Below the pieces are notes generated by a model. The model ran no database searches. It was given only the letters and a program-made list of their open reading frames with translations, and had not been told where the DNA came from. The position numbers and the translations under genes are program-made. From Paguma larvata (Eukaryota; Chordata; Mammalia; Carnivora; Viverridae): DNA of 64,000 bases. Positions within the stretch are counted from its first letter, which is position 1. Each line of letters starts with the position of its first letter. The stretch spans positions 126,874,739 to 126,938,738 of the forward strand of contig CM057825.1 of the NCBI GenBank assembly GCA_030068075.1. Direction: 5' to 3'. Below, in pieces: positions 33,241-45,527 of the stretch.

Positions 33241-33679
33241 CTGGGGAAAGAAGTCATGGCCAACATTCTAAGTCTATTGGATCCCTTGCTCTCATAGGAG
33301 ACAACAGATAACTATTGCCTCCATGGGAGAGTCTGTGCCTAGCTGTCCCATCTCCATTCCAGGCAGAGCTCAGCCAGTGGACATACTGACCATGTGGGAA
33401 GAAGATTTCCTGGGTTCTGGACTCTCCCGCCTCATTGAGATCTCTGTCCATTGTGACTTTATGGATACATGGATTGGCATCAACGAACAGATTTCACTTT
33501 TTTCCCATTCCATCAACCACACTATACTGATTGTTTACTATGTGCTAGACACTTTGTTAATTTCCAGGGATATGATGGTGAGGAAGACAATCAGACTCCC
33601 AGCCAAGAGGGTGTATAATTTGACAGGCAGGTAACAACTGAACCCCAATGGGAGAAAGGTCTTAAGCTAGGGTTTTTAA

Positions 33680-33792
33680 AGAGCAAAACCAAAATGGCAA
33701 GAAAAGATGGTGACTCTCTCAAGGGCAGGGGTTGATTTTCCTCAATAGCATATCATGTGACCCAGTCACTGCACATAGAAGACACTCAATAA
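33680..33792 (+). repeat. L2 3' end fragment
   Basis: ctctcaagggcaggggttga...tgcacatagaagacactcaataa is an L2 tail. The following SINE duplicated its last bases. Confidence 0.65.
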
Positions 33793-34013
33793 GGGGGCAC
33801 CTGGGTGGCTCAGCTGGTTAAGCGGCTGACTTCAGCTCAGGTCATGATCTTGCGGTCTGTGAGTTCGAGCCCTGCGTCGGGGCTGAGCTGTCAGCTCAGA
33901 GCCTGGAGCCTGCTGTGGATTCTGTGTCTCCCTCTCTCTCTGCCCTTCCCCTGCTCATGCTCTGTCTCTATGTCTCTCAAAAATAAATAAACGTTAAAAA
34001 AAAATTAAAAAAA
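33793..34013 (+). mobile_element. CAN-SINE (cat type), young-looking
   Basis: GGGGGCACCTGGGTGGCTCAG head and AAATAAATAAACGTT tail. The duplication gacactcaataa is perfect (33781-33792 and 34015-34026). Confidence 0.95.
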
Positions 34014-34049
34014 AGACACTCAATAAAATGAAAGCCTTTTAATTTTTCT

Positions 34050-34262
34050 CTAATGAATACTAATTGAATGCCCAGTTTGTGTCAGATAATATTTTAGGAG
34101 TTTTATGCATACTATCTCATCTAATTCAAATAATGACTTTATAAGGAAGATAGTATTACCTTTATGTTAGAAGTGAGGACCTGAGGGCCATGGAAGTTAA
34201 GTCACAATATGCCTAGGGTTAGAAATTAAGATTTGAATCTAGATCTGTCTGGCTGCAAAGCT
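34050..34262 (-). repeat. MIR fragment
   Basis: ctaattgaatgcccagtttg, then agttaagtcacaatatgcc and ttgaatctagatctgtctggc follow the MIR pattern. Confidence 0.6.
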
Positions 34263-34278
34263 TAATTGTTTCTGGATG

Positions 34279-34446
34279 GGGGGGTCCTAGGTGGCTCATT
34301 CAGTAAAGCATCTGACTTCAGCTCAGGTCATAATCTTGCAGTCTGTGGGTTCAAGCCCCAAGTCTGGCTATGTGCTGATAACTCAGAGCCTGGGGCCTTC
34401 TTCAGATTCTGTGTCTCCCTCTCTATATGCCCCTCCCCCACTCACG

Positions 34447-34485
<39 letters not shown>

Positions 34486-34506
34486 AAATAAACAAACATT
34501 TAAAAA
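34279..34506 (+). mobile_element. CAN-SINE with expanded CT repeat
   Basis: Head GGGGGTCCTAGGTGGCTCAT. The linker contains a perfect (CT)n run at 34449-34483. Confidence 0.92.
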
Positions 34507-35324
34507 AATTGTTTCTAGATATATAAAAATAGGAAGGGAGAACAGTTTGGAGAAAAAGGGACAGGGCAGAAAAGAAAGGGAAAACAAAACAAAATTGGAT
34601 CTCTGCCTTTAAGAAGCTAATGTTAGTAGGTAAGGATATAAATATATGCAATATACACTATATGAATTTTAAGGACAGGACATAAGATAACCCAGGAGAC
34701 TAGGGCATTCCTTTTACTAAATGAAAACACTGTAAGTTAGCAGTAAGACAGTTGAAAATATAATGTATCTGGCACCAAGAAATCTGGATTTGGGTTATGG
34801 CTCCAGAATTTTCTAGATGTTTGACAGAGAATTTAAGCTTCTGGAGTCTCAGCTGACTAGTAAAATGATAAAGATGGTTAATAACCTCACAGGGATATTA
34901 GGCTCAAAGGAAATAAAAGAGGAAGTGCTTTGTAAACAGGTAAAATCCTGGGGAAATTCAATGTGCTTATTTCAAAATACTTATTTAGCAAATATTAGGT
35001 TTCTTCATTTACCGATAACATTTATCTCACAAAAAATGGAATGAGGGGTTTACCGCAAAGTGAGTGTTGCTTTTGGAGATGGCAAGAGGGTAAATACCCT
35101 TCTGGAATGAATTCTCACTACAAGGTAACCTCACCTGATCCAAAGTCTCACCCTCCTCTCAGGAAAAACTGGGAGGTTACCTAAGGCAACAAGGACTGGA
35201 CTACATCTTACTTACTGAAAATCTGACAGACAGCACTTGACCAACAAATACTTGGAAATGAAAGAAGGAAAGGAAAGTTGAAATTAAAGATGGGAGAGTA
35301 GGAGGGCAGAAGGGAGAGATTTGG

Positions 35325-35400
35325 TGGTAGGAAGGAGGGAGGGAAGGAAGGAAGGAAGGAAGGAGAGAAGGATGGAGAAGAAGAGGGGAGGGAAGGAACA
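35325..35400 (+). repeat. (GGAA)n polypurine repeat
   Basis: gaaggaaggaaggaaggaag core inside an almost pure purine strand from about 35240 to 35400. On the DNAH3 sense strand it is pyrimidine. Confidence 0.9.
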
Positions 35401-35536
35401 CTACATTACATTAACCAGAAAGATATTATCTCTCAGAGAGAGTAAAAGAACTGTATGGTGGTCCTACAAAGAGAAGTTCTGGTTTGTTGCAGCACAGAAG
35501 AATCTGGTTATGTTCAGGGTCAAGCCAATGTCTTAC

Positions 35537-35831
35537 CCACAAATACCACTGCTTTCTTTCCTATGGGAGGCCCAAAAAGACCCTTTCGCCGTCGATCCAG
35601 CTTGGACATGATGATATCTTGGGTCTGATTGGCTGAGGTTCTGGCAGAGAAATTGATGCAGTTGGGCAGGTAGGTGGATTTGGGAAGGCGGAGAAGGAAA
35701 TTATTGGTAATGGCTGATTTGCCAGTGCCTGTGGGCCCCACAAACAGCAGTGGAATCTCGTGGTCCAGGTATGTTTTCAAGAAGAAGGACTGCCTGGCTG
35801 TCTCTGCTGTGGAGATGATGAGTTCTGAGAC
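35537..35831 (-). CDS. DNAH3: DNAH3 exon E6 (AAA3, Walker A)
   Basis: The exon begins VSELIISTAETARQS and carries the AAA3 nucleotide-binding P-loop GPTGTGKSAIT about 30 residues in. It ends KKAVVFV plus one base of an aspartate codon. The Walker B sequence VVFVDD is completed in E7, so an intron splits this motif. It is 295 bases, phase 0 in and phase 1 out. AAA3 is normally a nucleotide-binding regulatory site in dynein. Confidence 0.95.
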
Positions 35832-36029
35832 CTGTGCCACAAAGACATGGAACAGCCTTGTTACTGGGCCAAAGATGCTGGGTTTGGCATGCAGGAGACT
35901 TACTATCCATTCAGCTCCATCCCTTACTATCTTTATGACTTCAAGTGAGTATTTAACCTCCCTAAGGGCCTCAGGTTTATTCACTCGTGAAATGGGATAA
36001 TAACGGCACCCAGTTCACTGACATGTTTT

Positions 36030-36225
36030 GAGGATAAAATGAGATTATTTATGTCAATATGGGCATTATTGGCACTGTTTTGTAGATGAGGAAACTGAGG
36101 TCCAGATCTCTTTTGCAATTTGCCCAAGTAATACAACAAGTAAGTGGAAATACAAAGATATGAATTCTATCTAGAGTGTTTGATTCCAAAGTCTATATTC
36201 TTAACCACTGAACTATCACGGAATA
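36030..36225 (-). repeat. MIR fragment
   Basis: tttgtagatgaggaaactgagg, then gcccaagtaatacaacaag and tctatattcttaaccactgaa fit MIR. Confidence 0.75.
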
Positions 36226-37765
36226 AACACCATTTACACTAAGGATCAGTTTATAGCTGTTGCCTTCTGAGATCATTGCTCTGAACCAACCCGTCTGCCT
36301 TACCCCAAGCAAGTCCACCTCCCAAATGTCATTTCCCATACTGCTTGGCTCAGGAGGGTGGGCTGCGACACTCGGCCCCCATTCCCTGCACTCGTTCCTG
36401 ACCTGCCTCTTTCCAACACTTGGATCCTTGGTTCTAGGATCCACCCCCCACTTAACCCTTTTTCCAATATGGGGATTACAACACTCTTCCTGATATTCAA
36501 ACCCCAATTGGACTCTAAGGGCTTGGTTTGGACTCATGGAATCCTTATGACTTTCAGTAGAATATCTTACCTTAGCTTGGCTTCTCTGAGCCTGAACCCT
36601 GTCATTAGCCATTTGGTCATATCTGGTCCCTTCATGGGGACAAAGAAAGGGACTGGAAGATGTATATCATATTCTAATAGGAGATAGATATATAGAATCT
36701 AGGAGATTCTAATATCTCCTATATGTCTAGGCTGGAAGGGGCTAGTGAACATGGAGCCAGTGTGTTGCACAATTCCAGAAAGTACCATTCGCACTGTGGT
36801 TTACGCAAATAGTGCCCCTAAGCAAAGCTAGGCCACAATGTCAATGGCACCAAGTGAGTCTGTGCGACAAGACAGCCCTGTGAATATTGGTAGAAAAAGG
36901 TAGAAAAAGGCTGGGCTTCTTTTGATAAGTAGTTTGCTCAAAGGAAAAGGAGCAGACAGGGCAAGGGAATTGAAGCGTAGAGGAAGAGAATTAACCAGTG
37001 TTGAGCTATGGATGCTTTGCTTGTATCATCCCCTGCGGTTTTCCCAGTAACCATCTCAGGCTGGAGGATTACTGGCTTATTTGTCCAAAGCCATGTAGCC
37101 AGTAAGTGGTGCTGAACGCAGGGCCAGGTGCAAAATGCTTATTTTGCTATCAAGATGGAATTTAAAGCAAGTTGGGTTTCAGAGATTTTTATTTTCAGAG
37201 ACTAGAACACTTGTTTGACAAGGGGAACATTTTCAGCAGAACTTAAAATCTTTTCTGCATAGGACTCTCTTATTCGTACGAATTCAGTGTGATTTCAATC
37301 CCCCTGGAGTTCAGGTGACTAAGCTCTTTAAGGAGAATTAAAGTCTTGGACCTCTGTGCTCAGGGCTTCTGCACAACACTCAGCCCCCAGAGTGTGTCCT
37401 AAATTCAGCACACACCCACCTCTGCTTATCACACCATCTTCAGGAGCAGCTGTCGCCCTGCTGGCTGTCTGACTTGATTGTTAATATTCCCACTTTTCTA
37501 TCCACCGTCCATCACTTCATCTGGGGCCTGAATGATCTGCAATCACCCCCAGAAAGGTAAGTATGTCCACTAGATATACTACTAATAGAGGCGAATCTTC
37601 TAAGAGGAAATGAGCAGGAGTTGGAGCTGAAGAAAACAGCTAGACATGTTTTTCCGAGAATTCTGAGCAAGGAGATCTTTCTCTAGGAATTTTGAAGAAA
37701 AGACAACAATCCTTTTTGGCTGAGATGTCTCAGAGGTAAGACCAATGACCACCTGGCATTGATAA
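36226..37765. other. Intron E5-E6, unassigned part
   Basis: Overlapping open frames at 36193-36687 on both strands have no domain or splice support. No repeat family was identified with confidence. Short tandem copies of tagaaaaagg occur at 36890-36910. Confidence 0.5.
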
Positions 37766-37975
37766 CTGACCATGTGACAATGATAATAATCAAAATAGGG
37801 ATCAACAGGGATCGAGCACATGATATGTGCCATGTGTTCAGGTATATTACCTCCAATTCTTTCTAACATCCTTCAAGTATTTTTTCTGCTATCATGTAGT
37901 TGAGTAAACTGAGGCATAGAGTGAAGGCCGAGTAAGGAATCTGTGCCTCTAATTCTAAAGTCCATGCTTTTGAAG
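37766..37975 (-). repeat. MIR fragment
   Basis: gagcacatgatatgtgccatg, then gttgagtaaactgaggcata and ttctaaagtccatgctttt fit MIR. Confidence 0.65.
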
Positions 37976-38117
37976 GCTGATCCAGCTCATAGTCAAAACC
38001 TTTTCTAAAGAAAGTTCTTAAAAATGCTAGTACAGAACTGATGTTAATTACTCCACCTTGGAGAAAGTTCAGGTCATTTTAGAAACCAAAGCTCCATGAC
38101 AAATACCTCTCTTTTAC

Positions 38118-38221
38118 CTTTGCATTAGCTGGGATATTTTCCTCCTCTTTAGTAATATACTCTGTCCATGTGTACCAATGTCCACTGCCTTGCTTGAGGA
38201 AATAAAAATCATAGACGCTTC
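38118..38221 (-). CDS. DNAH3: DNAH3 exon E5 (start of AAA3)
   Basis: This 104-base exon encodes GSVYDFYFLKQGSGHWYTW and ends ENIPANAK, leaving in phase 0 at donor AAG|GTAAAA. The GSVYD(F/Y) sequence precedes AAA3 in axonemal heavy chains. It is too short for a long open-frame scan and was found from the phase gap between E4 and E6; both phases then match exactly. Confidence 0.92.
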
Positions 38222-38629
38222 CTGGATTCAAAGAAAGAGAACAGGCCATTAGCACCACAGGGGTTTACATTTCATATTTGAGGTGTTTAACCACCTCAGT
38301 TATAGACATCTGAAAATGTGTAACTACCAGTACTGGCCAAGCTGTGGTAAAACTTACACATTAATGGTAACTGTATAAATTGGAAAAACACCTTTTAGAG
38401 AGTAGTAACTCTACTGTTTGCATAAAAAATGATAGGTACTAATTATATAAATAATTATTTTAATAATGTAAAATAGGAAATACTGAAAAGGACAATAAAA
38501 GGAGACAATAAATCAGATCTCACATCCAGAAACAGCTTTTGATGGGAATCTTTCTAGTTTTCTCTTTAGACACACAAACACATTGAACATAGAAGGACAG
38601 ATGAAAGGATTTGATAAGATTAAGATCAT

Positions 38630-38790
38630 TTGACATTATATATTATACTATGAGATATAATTATATATCATATATTAATATGTAATTATATATTCTATCA
38701 ATGTATACTGTGTATTATATACTTATATATTACATATGTTATATGTATCACATATATGTTATATATATCATCTATTATACTATTTTAAAA
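38630..38790. repeat. AT-rich imperfect palindromic tract
   Basis: About 150 bases of tata/atat-rich sequence with many self-complementary words (ttatatatcatatattaat and similar). It lies 0.4 kb upstream, in gene sense, of exon E5. Confidence 0.85.
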
Positions 38791-38804
38791 TAAAGATGTT
38801 AAAT

Positions 38805-38985
38805 TTCTTTTTTTTTTTAATATTTATTTTGAGAGACAGCAAGCAGGGGAGGAATAGTAAGAGGGAGAGAGAGAATCCCAAGCAGGCTCCATGCTGTCAT
38901 GGCAGAGCTGAATGAGGGGCTTGATCTCACATACAGTGAGATTGTGACCTGAGCCAAAATCAAGAGTTGGACACTTAACTGACTT
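38805..38985 (-). mobile_element. CAN-SINE, head-truncated
   Basis: Poly(T) at 38808-38819, then linker and tRNA-like part to ttggacacttaactgac; the final head bases are missing. Confidence 0.85.
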
Positions 38986-39731
38986 CCTTTCCTTTCCATT
39001 CTTCTTTGCTTGTCTGGAGTATTTTGTAGCAAATCCTGTCATTATATTTCATTTGTAAATGCATGTGACTCAATGTTAGACCAATTTCACTGATTCCTTC
39101 ATAAGCTCTGAGGTGATTAACTCACTCTTCCTTCTATCTCCTTTCCTAGGACTCCGTTTGTTGTTGATGATGACCATAATTCTCCCATTCCTTAGTCTTA
39201 CGTCTATGTTAAAAGATTCAGTGCTCTAATTCATGGCTTCTAACACAACCCATTTAAAAGCTCTTTGTTTTGATTGATATGTTAGTTGGCAATTTCTTTT
39301 TTTTTCTTTTTTCCCCAAGAAGGGACTTAAGGTGCTCCATTCTCTCAGCTCTTCCAAGTTTGGGAATATCTGCCAGCTGATTTTGTTTTCAACAAAATCA
39401 TTGTTGAAATCATTGTTTTCAACAATGACTTGGCTAAGAGCGATATTCTCAGGTCACATTTTCTTTCCCTCAGACTTCTGACTGTTCTCTAATGTTTTCC
39501 TGTATGGTAAGTTGCTGTGTGGAAATCTGAGGTCCATCAGATACTTCCCTCTTCACTGAATTTTTTTTCTTATCTGGATGTATGATGCAATTTCTTTTAT
39601 CTGTAAATCCAATAATTCAATCAGACTCTATCTTTTAGTAAATTATTCTTTATCAGTTTTTCTTGAAACATGGCATGCTCATAATCTGTAGAAAGAGTTG
39701 TTCATTTTAGGAACATTTTCTCATTTATATC
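38986..39731 (-). repeat. Old L1M-type 3' region
   Basis: tctgaggtccatcagatac, then ttttcttgaaacatggcatgc and gttgttcattttaggaac resemble old L1 tails in minus orientation. A local direct repeat, ttgttttcaacaa-type, sits at 39383-39426. Confidence 0.5.
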
Positions 39732-39940
39732 TTTTTTTAAATTTAAATTTTATGTTTTATTTTAGAGAGAGAGAGATTAAGTTGGGGAGAGGGGCAGGGG
39801 GACAGAGAGAGAGAATCCCAGGCAGGATCCATGCTCAGCACAGAGTCTGATGTGGGGCTCGATCCCACAACCCTGGGATCCTGACCTGAACTGAAATCGA
39901 GAATCAGACATTCAACTGACTGAGCCACCCAGGAAGCCCC
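39732..39940 (-). mobile_element. CAN-SINE
   Basis: Tail side tttttttaaatttaaatttt, GA linker, tRNA part, then ctgagccacccaggaagcccc. Confidence 0.9.
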
Positions 39941-40269
39941 CTCTCTATATACCTTTGTATATACTGTCTATACTATTTACTGGCTTACTCACTTAAGGAA
40001 TCACCATGGTTTGGCCTCCACATCAATCATATTGATAATTGCTTTAATGTATTTGGATTTTTTTCTTCTATAGTAAGTGTAGTTCTCTCAAATCTTCCCT
40101 CTAAGCCATTTATGAGATGTCTAGATTTATACATTTTATTCCTTGCTGTTCCTATTGTATTTATTGGACCATTAATGGTACCGTCTCATTGTCCATTTGT
40201 TTCTGTGGTTTTTTCAATCCCTCTTTTCCTCTAATTCTGTGGTTTTATCACCTCACCTACAAACTTTTA

Positions 40270-40615
40270 AAAGATAGCTTTACTAAAAATGTATGTGTGA
40301 TGTACTAATATTCATAGTTGTGCAGCTACACTATAACCAATTTTAAGACATTTCATTACATGGCAAAGAAACCTCATATCTCTTAGTTTTTACCCCTCAG
40401 CACCCCCTTCTACCCTTAGCACTAGGCAACCACTAATCTACTGTCTCTATAGATTTGTGTATTCTAGACATTTCATGTAAATGAAATCATATAATATGTA
40501 CTCTTTTGTAGCTGTTTTCTTTTACTCATTATGATTTATATATTTTTTAAGTTTATTAATTTATTTTAAGAGAGAGACTGCATGCACAAGTTGGGGAGAG
40601 GCAGAGAAAGAGAGA

Positions 40616-40655
<40 letters not shown>

Positions 40656-41875
40656 CTCAAGCAGGCTTGGTGATGTCAGTGCAAAGCTGGATGCAGGTAC
40701 CATGAGATCAAGAGTTGGATGCTTAACCAACTGAGCCATGCAGGCGTCCTGGGGCATATATTTTTAAGGTTCATCCATGTCATAGCATGTATTATTACTT
40801 TACTTTTTAAAATTGTTGAATAATATTCCATTGCATGGATATTTTTATTTATTCATTTATCTGTTGATGGATATTTGGATTGTTTCTACTTTTTGGCCAT
40901 TATGAATAATGCTGCTATGAATATATGTGTATAAGTTTGTAGGTGGACATATGTTTTTGTTTTTCCTGGGTATAGACCTAGGAATAGAATTGCTGTGTCA
41001 TATGACAACTCTACGTTTAAATTTTGGGGAACTATCAAATACTGTTTTCCAACTCCGCTGTACCATTTCACATTTCCATTATGTATGTGAGGGTTCCAAT
41101 TTCCCCATGTTCTCACCAACACTTGTTGTTTTATGTCTTTTTTATTATTCTTTTTTATTATTCTCAACCAAGTTGTGAAGTGGTATTTCATTGTGTTTCT
41201 GATTTGCATTTCCTGATGGCTAACAATGTTGTCATGTGTTTATTGACTCTCTGTGTATCTTCTTTGGAGAAATGTCTATTCAGTTACCCCATTTTTTAGT
41301 AGGGTATCTTTTTATTATTGTGTTGTAATGCCTCTTTATATATCCTGATAGAAGTCCCTTATCATATATATGATTGTAAAAAGTTTCAACTATTCTGTGA
41401 GTTGTCTTTTTACTTTCTTAACATTGTCCTTTGAAGCACAAAAGTTTTTAATTTTGATTAAGTCAAGTTTACCTATTTTTGTTGTTGTTGTTGTTGCCTG
41501 TGCTTTTGGTTTCCTAAGAAACCATTGTCTAGTCCAAGGTCATGAAGATTTGCATCATTTTTTTCTTTTAACAATTTTACAAGTTTAATTCTTAAATTTA
41601 GGACTTTCACTCATTTTGAGTTACTTTTTGACTATGGTGCAAAGTAGAAGTCCAAATTCATTATCTTACATGTAAATATTCAGTTGTTCCAGCACCATTT
41701 GTTGAAAAGATTATTCTTTCTCCATTTAATTATCTTGGTACTCTTGCCCAAAAGCGAGTTAGCATAAATGTGAGGGGCTTATTTCTAAACTCTCAATTCT
41801 ATTCCACTGAACTATATATCTATCCTTCTGCCAGTACCACACTGTTCGTCTATGAACTTTTTAAGAAATTAAATT
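40270..41875 (-). mobile_element. Old L1M 3' half, minus orientation, SINE-interrupted
   Basis: The plus strand reads backwards through L1 3' UTR and ORF2 end. Landmarks are caaccactaatctactgtctc, then aatattccattgcatggatat, ttgatggatatttggattg, ctgatttgcatttcctgatgg and ccaatttccccatgttctc. A CAN-SINE sits at 40543. No open frame of useful length remains. Confidence 0.85.
40543..40750 (-). mobile_element. CAN-SINE nested in L1M
   Basis: Tail tttaagtttattaatttatt, a GA repeat (40603-40652), tRNA part with a deletion, then ctgagccatgcaggcgtcc. Confidence 0.88.
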
Positions 41876-41961
41876 AATGTTATAACTAAGCTCTTTCAAC
41901 AGAAATATTTTATGTTTCTTAGGTAATTTTTTCTTTTAGATTCATCTATTCTGTCTGTCTG

Positions 41962-41962
<1 letters not shown>

Positions 41963-41997
<35 letters not shown>
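41963..41997 (+). repeat. (CT)n microsatellite
   Basis: Uninterrupted CT repeat, intronic, with no SINE body around it. Confidence 0.95.
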
Positions 41998-41998
<1 letters not shown>

Positions 41999-42780
41999 TG
42001 TTTGCAATTTCCATACCATTCTTGCTCTGATACAATCAGGTAAATTCTTCTTGACATCTTTCCCAATGTTACCTGAGGCCAGTTTATCTCCTCCACTTTC
42101 CTGACCACAATTCGAGGACTGGTAAGTGGCTTTCTTTTCTGTAGCATGCGGTTACATGGACTGGGTAAAAGAAAATTTTCAATTTCCCTTGCCAGGAAAC
42201 CTGGGCTCTACACTCTCTTTCTACAATTTGGCCAACATTCCTGAACTATGGTCCCACTCCTATTCCAGCTAGCAACATGCCCCACACTCCTGTAGTTATC
42301 ATCTCACAACCCTGAGGCAGCATTAACTGCGGAAAGTGCAAACCCTGGTAGTTTCTCCCACTTGTACTAAGATTCTACAGAAGCATGCAAGGGCTTCATG
42401 CCCAAGAGTTTCTCATAGACATTCTTTGCATCTGCAGGCCACTGTAATCCACTTCTCTCCACAGTGGTGACTACCAGTGAGAACTCTCAGAATTTCGTCA
42501 ACTCACCACCTTTCCTCCCAACATTAGTCTTAGGAGGACAGTGGAGTGGTGGGTTCTAGGTTGGAACAAGCAGCATACCAGATTTTAGTCTTTCTTTTCC
42601 TGTTCATCGCTTCTTAGTGTTTATAGACAGAATCAGGATGGAACATTTTCTATAGTTATTGCTGGGATATTTTTAGGCTTAATTTTGTTGTTGTTTTGGT
42701 GCATTTCAGCAGGTATTAAAGGAGGGAGCTCTGTTATCTACAACACTGTGCAGCTTTACCTAGAAGTTAATCTAGCACAA
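41998..42780. other. Intron E4-E5, unassigned part
   Basis: C-rich, non-coding-looking sequence; possibly an old L1 5' region or LTR, but I could not assign it. Confidence 0.4.
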
Positions 42781-42781
42781 C

Positions 42782-43255
42782 ACTTTTAGAAAGCAATCTG
42801 GCATTATGCTTACAGAGCTACAAAAATGTTCTGTAGTCTAAGCCAGAAATCCCACTTCTGGGAGTTTATCATAAGGAAATAATTCAGAATGAAAATAATC
42901 TCTATACATGGCTATGCAGCACCATCTGTGATAGCAAAAATTTGGAAATAATTTACATGTCTCACATTAGGAGACCAGTCAAAATTATGTCTTATGAGAT
43001 GAATGGAATATTTTGCAAAAACTAAGTATTAACATATCAAATTGCCTTTAAAAATAATGACAGATGAAAATAGAATAAAAATAGAATTTATGTCATTATG
43101 CTAAATAAGTACAGAGATGAAATCAGGTAGACAAGACAGAGAAAAGATTTTCAGACATACTTGGGACAGGGTGGTATGAACAAAGAGGTACTTTTTGGTC
43201 ATTTTAAAAAAAAGAATTGAATTGTTTTACGATAATAAAAAAAAATGAGACACTA
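42782..43255 (+). repeat. Old L1 3' end
   Basis: aaagcaatctggcattatgc, then agccagaaatcccacttctgg, tatgcagcaccatctgtgat and ttggaaataatttacatgtc match the ORF2 end and the tail. Confidence 0.8.
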
Positions 43256-43374
43256 AAAGCATGATTCAGAAAAGCATTTGTCTCCCTTCCCTGGCTGTTA
43301 TGATTCAATAGAGCTAGTTTGTGGCTTGATGCAGGAAGCTTAAAGCCAAAGAGAAACGGGTCAAGTGAGTAAAA

Positions 43375-43560
43375 GTAGATTTGTTAAGCTATGTGACCTT
43401 GGCCAGGGTTACCATTTGCAGACCTGTAAAATGGGCCTGATTTTACGTTAAGCTCAGAAAGTCACTGTAGAAGGTAAATGAGATATATGTGAAGCATAGC
43501 TCTGAGCACACAGGCACTGAGAAGATTTAGCCCTAGGTCTCTGGTTCTTATCAGAGTAAT
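43375..43560 (+). repeat. MIR fragment
   Basis: atgtgaccttggccagggtt, then gacctgtaaaatgggcctg and ggtaaatgagatatatgtg fit MIR. Confidence 0.65.
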
Positions 43561-43730
43561 GGCTCTTGTTCACTCTGCACTGTGATTTTAACACAAACTC
43601 TGTTCCAAGTACAAGGGCAGAAAGGAGAGAATAGTAGAAATCCATGAAGGCAGACTCTGTCTCTGTTACCTCTGACCTCCCTCCACCTCACCCTGTGCTC
43701 CTCTCTGGCACTTGGGAGAATAAGGTAAAG

Positions 43731-43978
43731 TGTTTTTTTTTTTTTAATTTTTATGTTTATTTATTTTTGAGAAAGAGAAAGAGAGAGAGGGAGAGGGAGA
43801 GGGAGAGAGAGAGAGCAGGGGAGAGGCAGAGAGAGAGGGGAAACACAGAATCTGAAGCAGGCTCCAGGCTGTAAACTGTCAGCATAGAGCCTGACATGGT
43901 GCTCAAACCCACCAACTGTGAGATCATGACCTGAGCCAAAGTCAAATGCTCAATCCAGTGAGCCACCCAGGTGCCCCA
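43731..43978 (-). mobile_element. CAN-SINE (cat type) with GA repeat
   Basis: Poly(T), GA linker at 43770-43815, then tRNA part ending gagccacccaggtgcccc. Flanking taaggtaaa repeats are visible. Confidence 0.93.
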
Positions 43979-44054
43979 GTAAGGTAAACTTTTCAACAAA
44001 GGAGTGAGGTTTTAAAGAGCACACACCGATGAATGAATAAAGAAGATGTGAGAT

Positions 44055-44520
44055 ACACACACACACACACACACACACACAAATGGAAAACTACTCAGTG
44101 ATCAAAAAGAAAGAAATCTTGACATTTGCAACAACATGGATGGAACTAGAGTTCCATAATAGATGGGATTATTATGCTAAGTGAAGTAAGTCAGTCAGAT
44201 AAAGACAAATACCATGTGATTTCACTCATATGCGGAATTCAAGAAACACAACAGATGAACACAGGGGAAGGGAAGGCAAAAATAAGATAAAAACAGAGAG
44301 GGAGGCAAACCCTAAGAGACTCTTAAATACAGAGAACAAACTGAGGGTTGTTGGAGGTGAGGTGGGTGGGAGATGGACTAAATGGGTAATGGGTATTAAG
44401 GAGGACATTTGTTGGGGTGAGCGCTGGGGGTTATATGTAAGTGATGAATCACTAGGTTCAACTCCTGAAACCAATACTACACTGTATATTAACTAACTTG
44501 AATCTAAATGAACAAATTAA
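44055..44520 (+). mobile_element. Young-lineage L1 3' end with (AC)n
   Basis: An (AC)n run at 44057-44080, then L1 landmarks gaaatcttgacatttgcaac, atggatggaactagag and gtgaagtaagtcagtcag, followed by a G-rich 3' UTR. Confidence 0.88.
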
Positions 44521-44884
44521 AAGAAAATAAAGGGCATACAGTGAATAGGTGAATAAAGGGAAATTTAGCACTTTCTGGACAAATAAATTAATCTCTCGGT
44601 TGACAAACAAGGATACGTGTCAGATGATGTGAACCCAACCCTGAGAGAATCCCCCAAAGGGCTTGTTTGCTTTCCTTAATGTATGCTCCCCGGTGTAGTT
44701 CCTCCATCATTTATCTCAGAAGTCTACCTATCTCACAGCTCCTGAACGTGAAAAGCCCAGAACACAATGTCCCATAAGGTCAGGGAAGGCTCTTTGGAGC
44801 TCTTACCATGAGAATTTTAACCTTGGCTCCCTGTAGAAAGGCTAGAAAGGCATTTAAAGCTTTTTAAGGTGGTAATAAGAAAGT

Positions 44885-45180
44885 ATACTCAAAGCTAGAC
44901 ACAAGAGGTCACATACTCCATGATTTCATGCATATGAAATACCAGGAAAAGGCAAATACATAGACAGCAGGTCAGTGGTTGTCTGGGACTGAAGATGGGA
45001 ATAGGGATCAGTTGGAAATGGGCCTGAAGGATCTTATCAGGGTGATGAAAATGTTCTGAAATTGGATTATGGTGACAGTTGCACAACTATGCAAATTTAC
45101 TAAAAGCCACTGATTTGTACACTTATATGGGGTAATTTTATGGTATGTAAATTATACCTCCATAAAGTTGTTATATATAA
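44885..45180 (+). repeat. L1 3' end fragment
   Basis: cacatactccatgatttcatg, then gtcagtggttgtctgggac and tgatttgtacacttatatg are typical. Confidence 0.8.
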
Positions 45181-45527
45181 AAAAACATACTTAGTACTTA
45201 AAACATGTCTTTTGATTCAAATGGGTTCTGGCTAGGCACTTTGAAATTTCACACTAAAATACTTATTAAGCCAAAAGAGAAAGAAGTGGAATGATGTCAC
45301 TGAAAATAAACACTGAAAAAAAAAATCTGAGCAGCATCTCCAACTGGAATAAGAAATCTTACCTCAAGAGATTTCATGAGGAAAGGCAATAGAGGCCACC
45401 AGGATGCAGAGAGTCAGATTACATCCCACACGGAAAATTGGGTAGCTATTCCTTTGCCCTACCAGGTATTAACCCAGGAGGACTGTCTCATTTTCTCCTT
45501 ATCCTTACCTCACCAGGCCATCTTTGT

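Noticed and set aside
35325..35400. Possible repeat array with spacers
   Set aside because: A simple GGAA microsatellite, not a CRISPR-like array; eukaryotic intron context.
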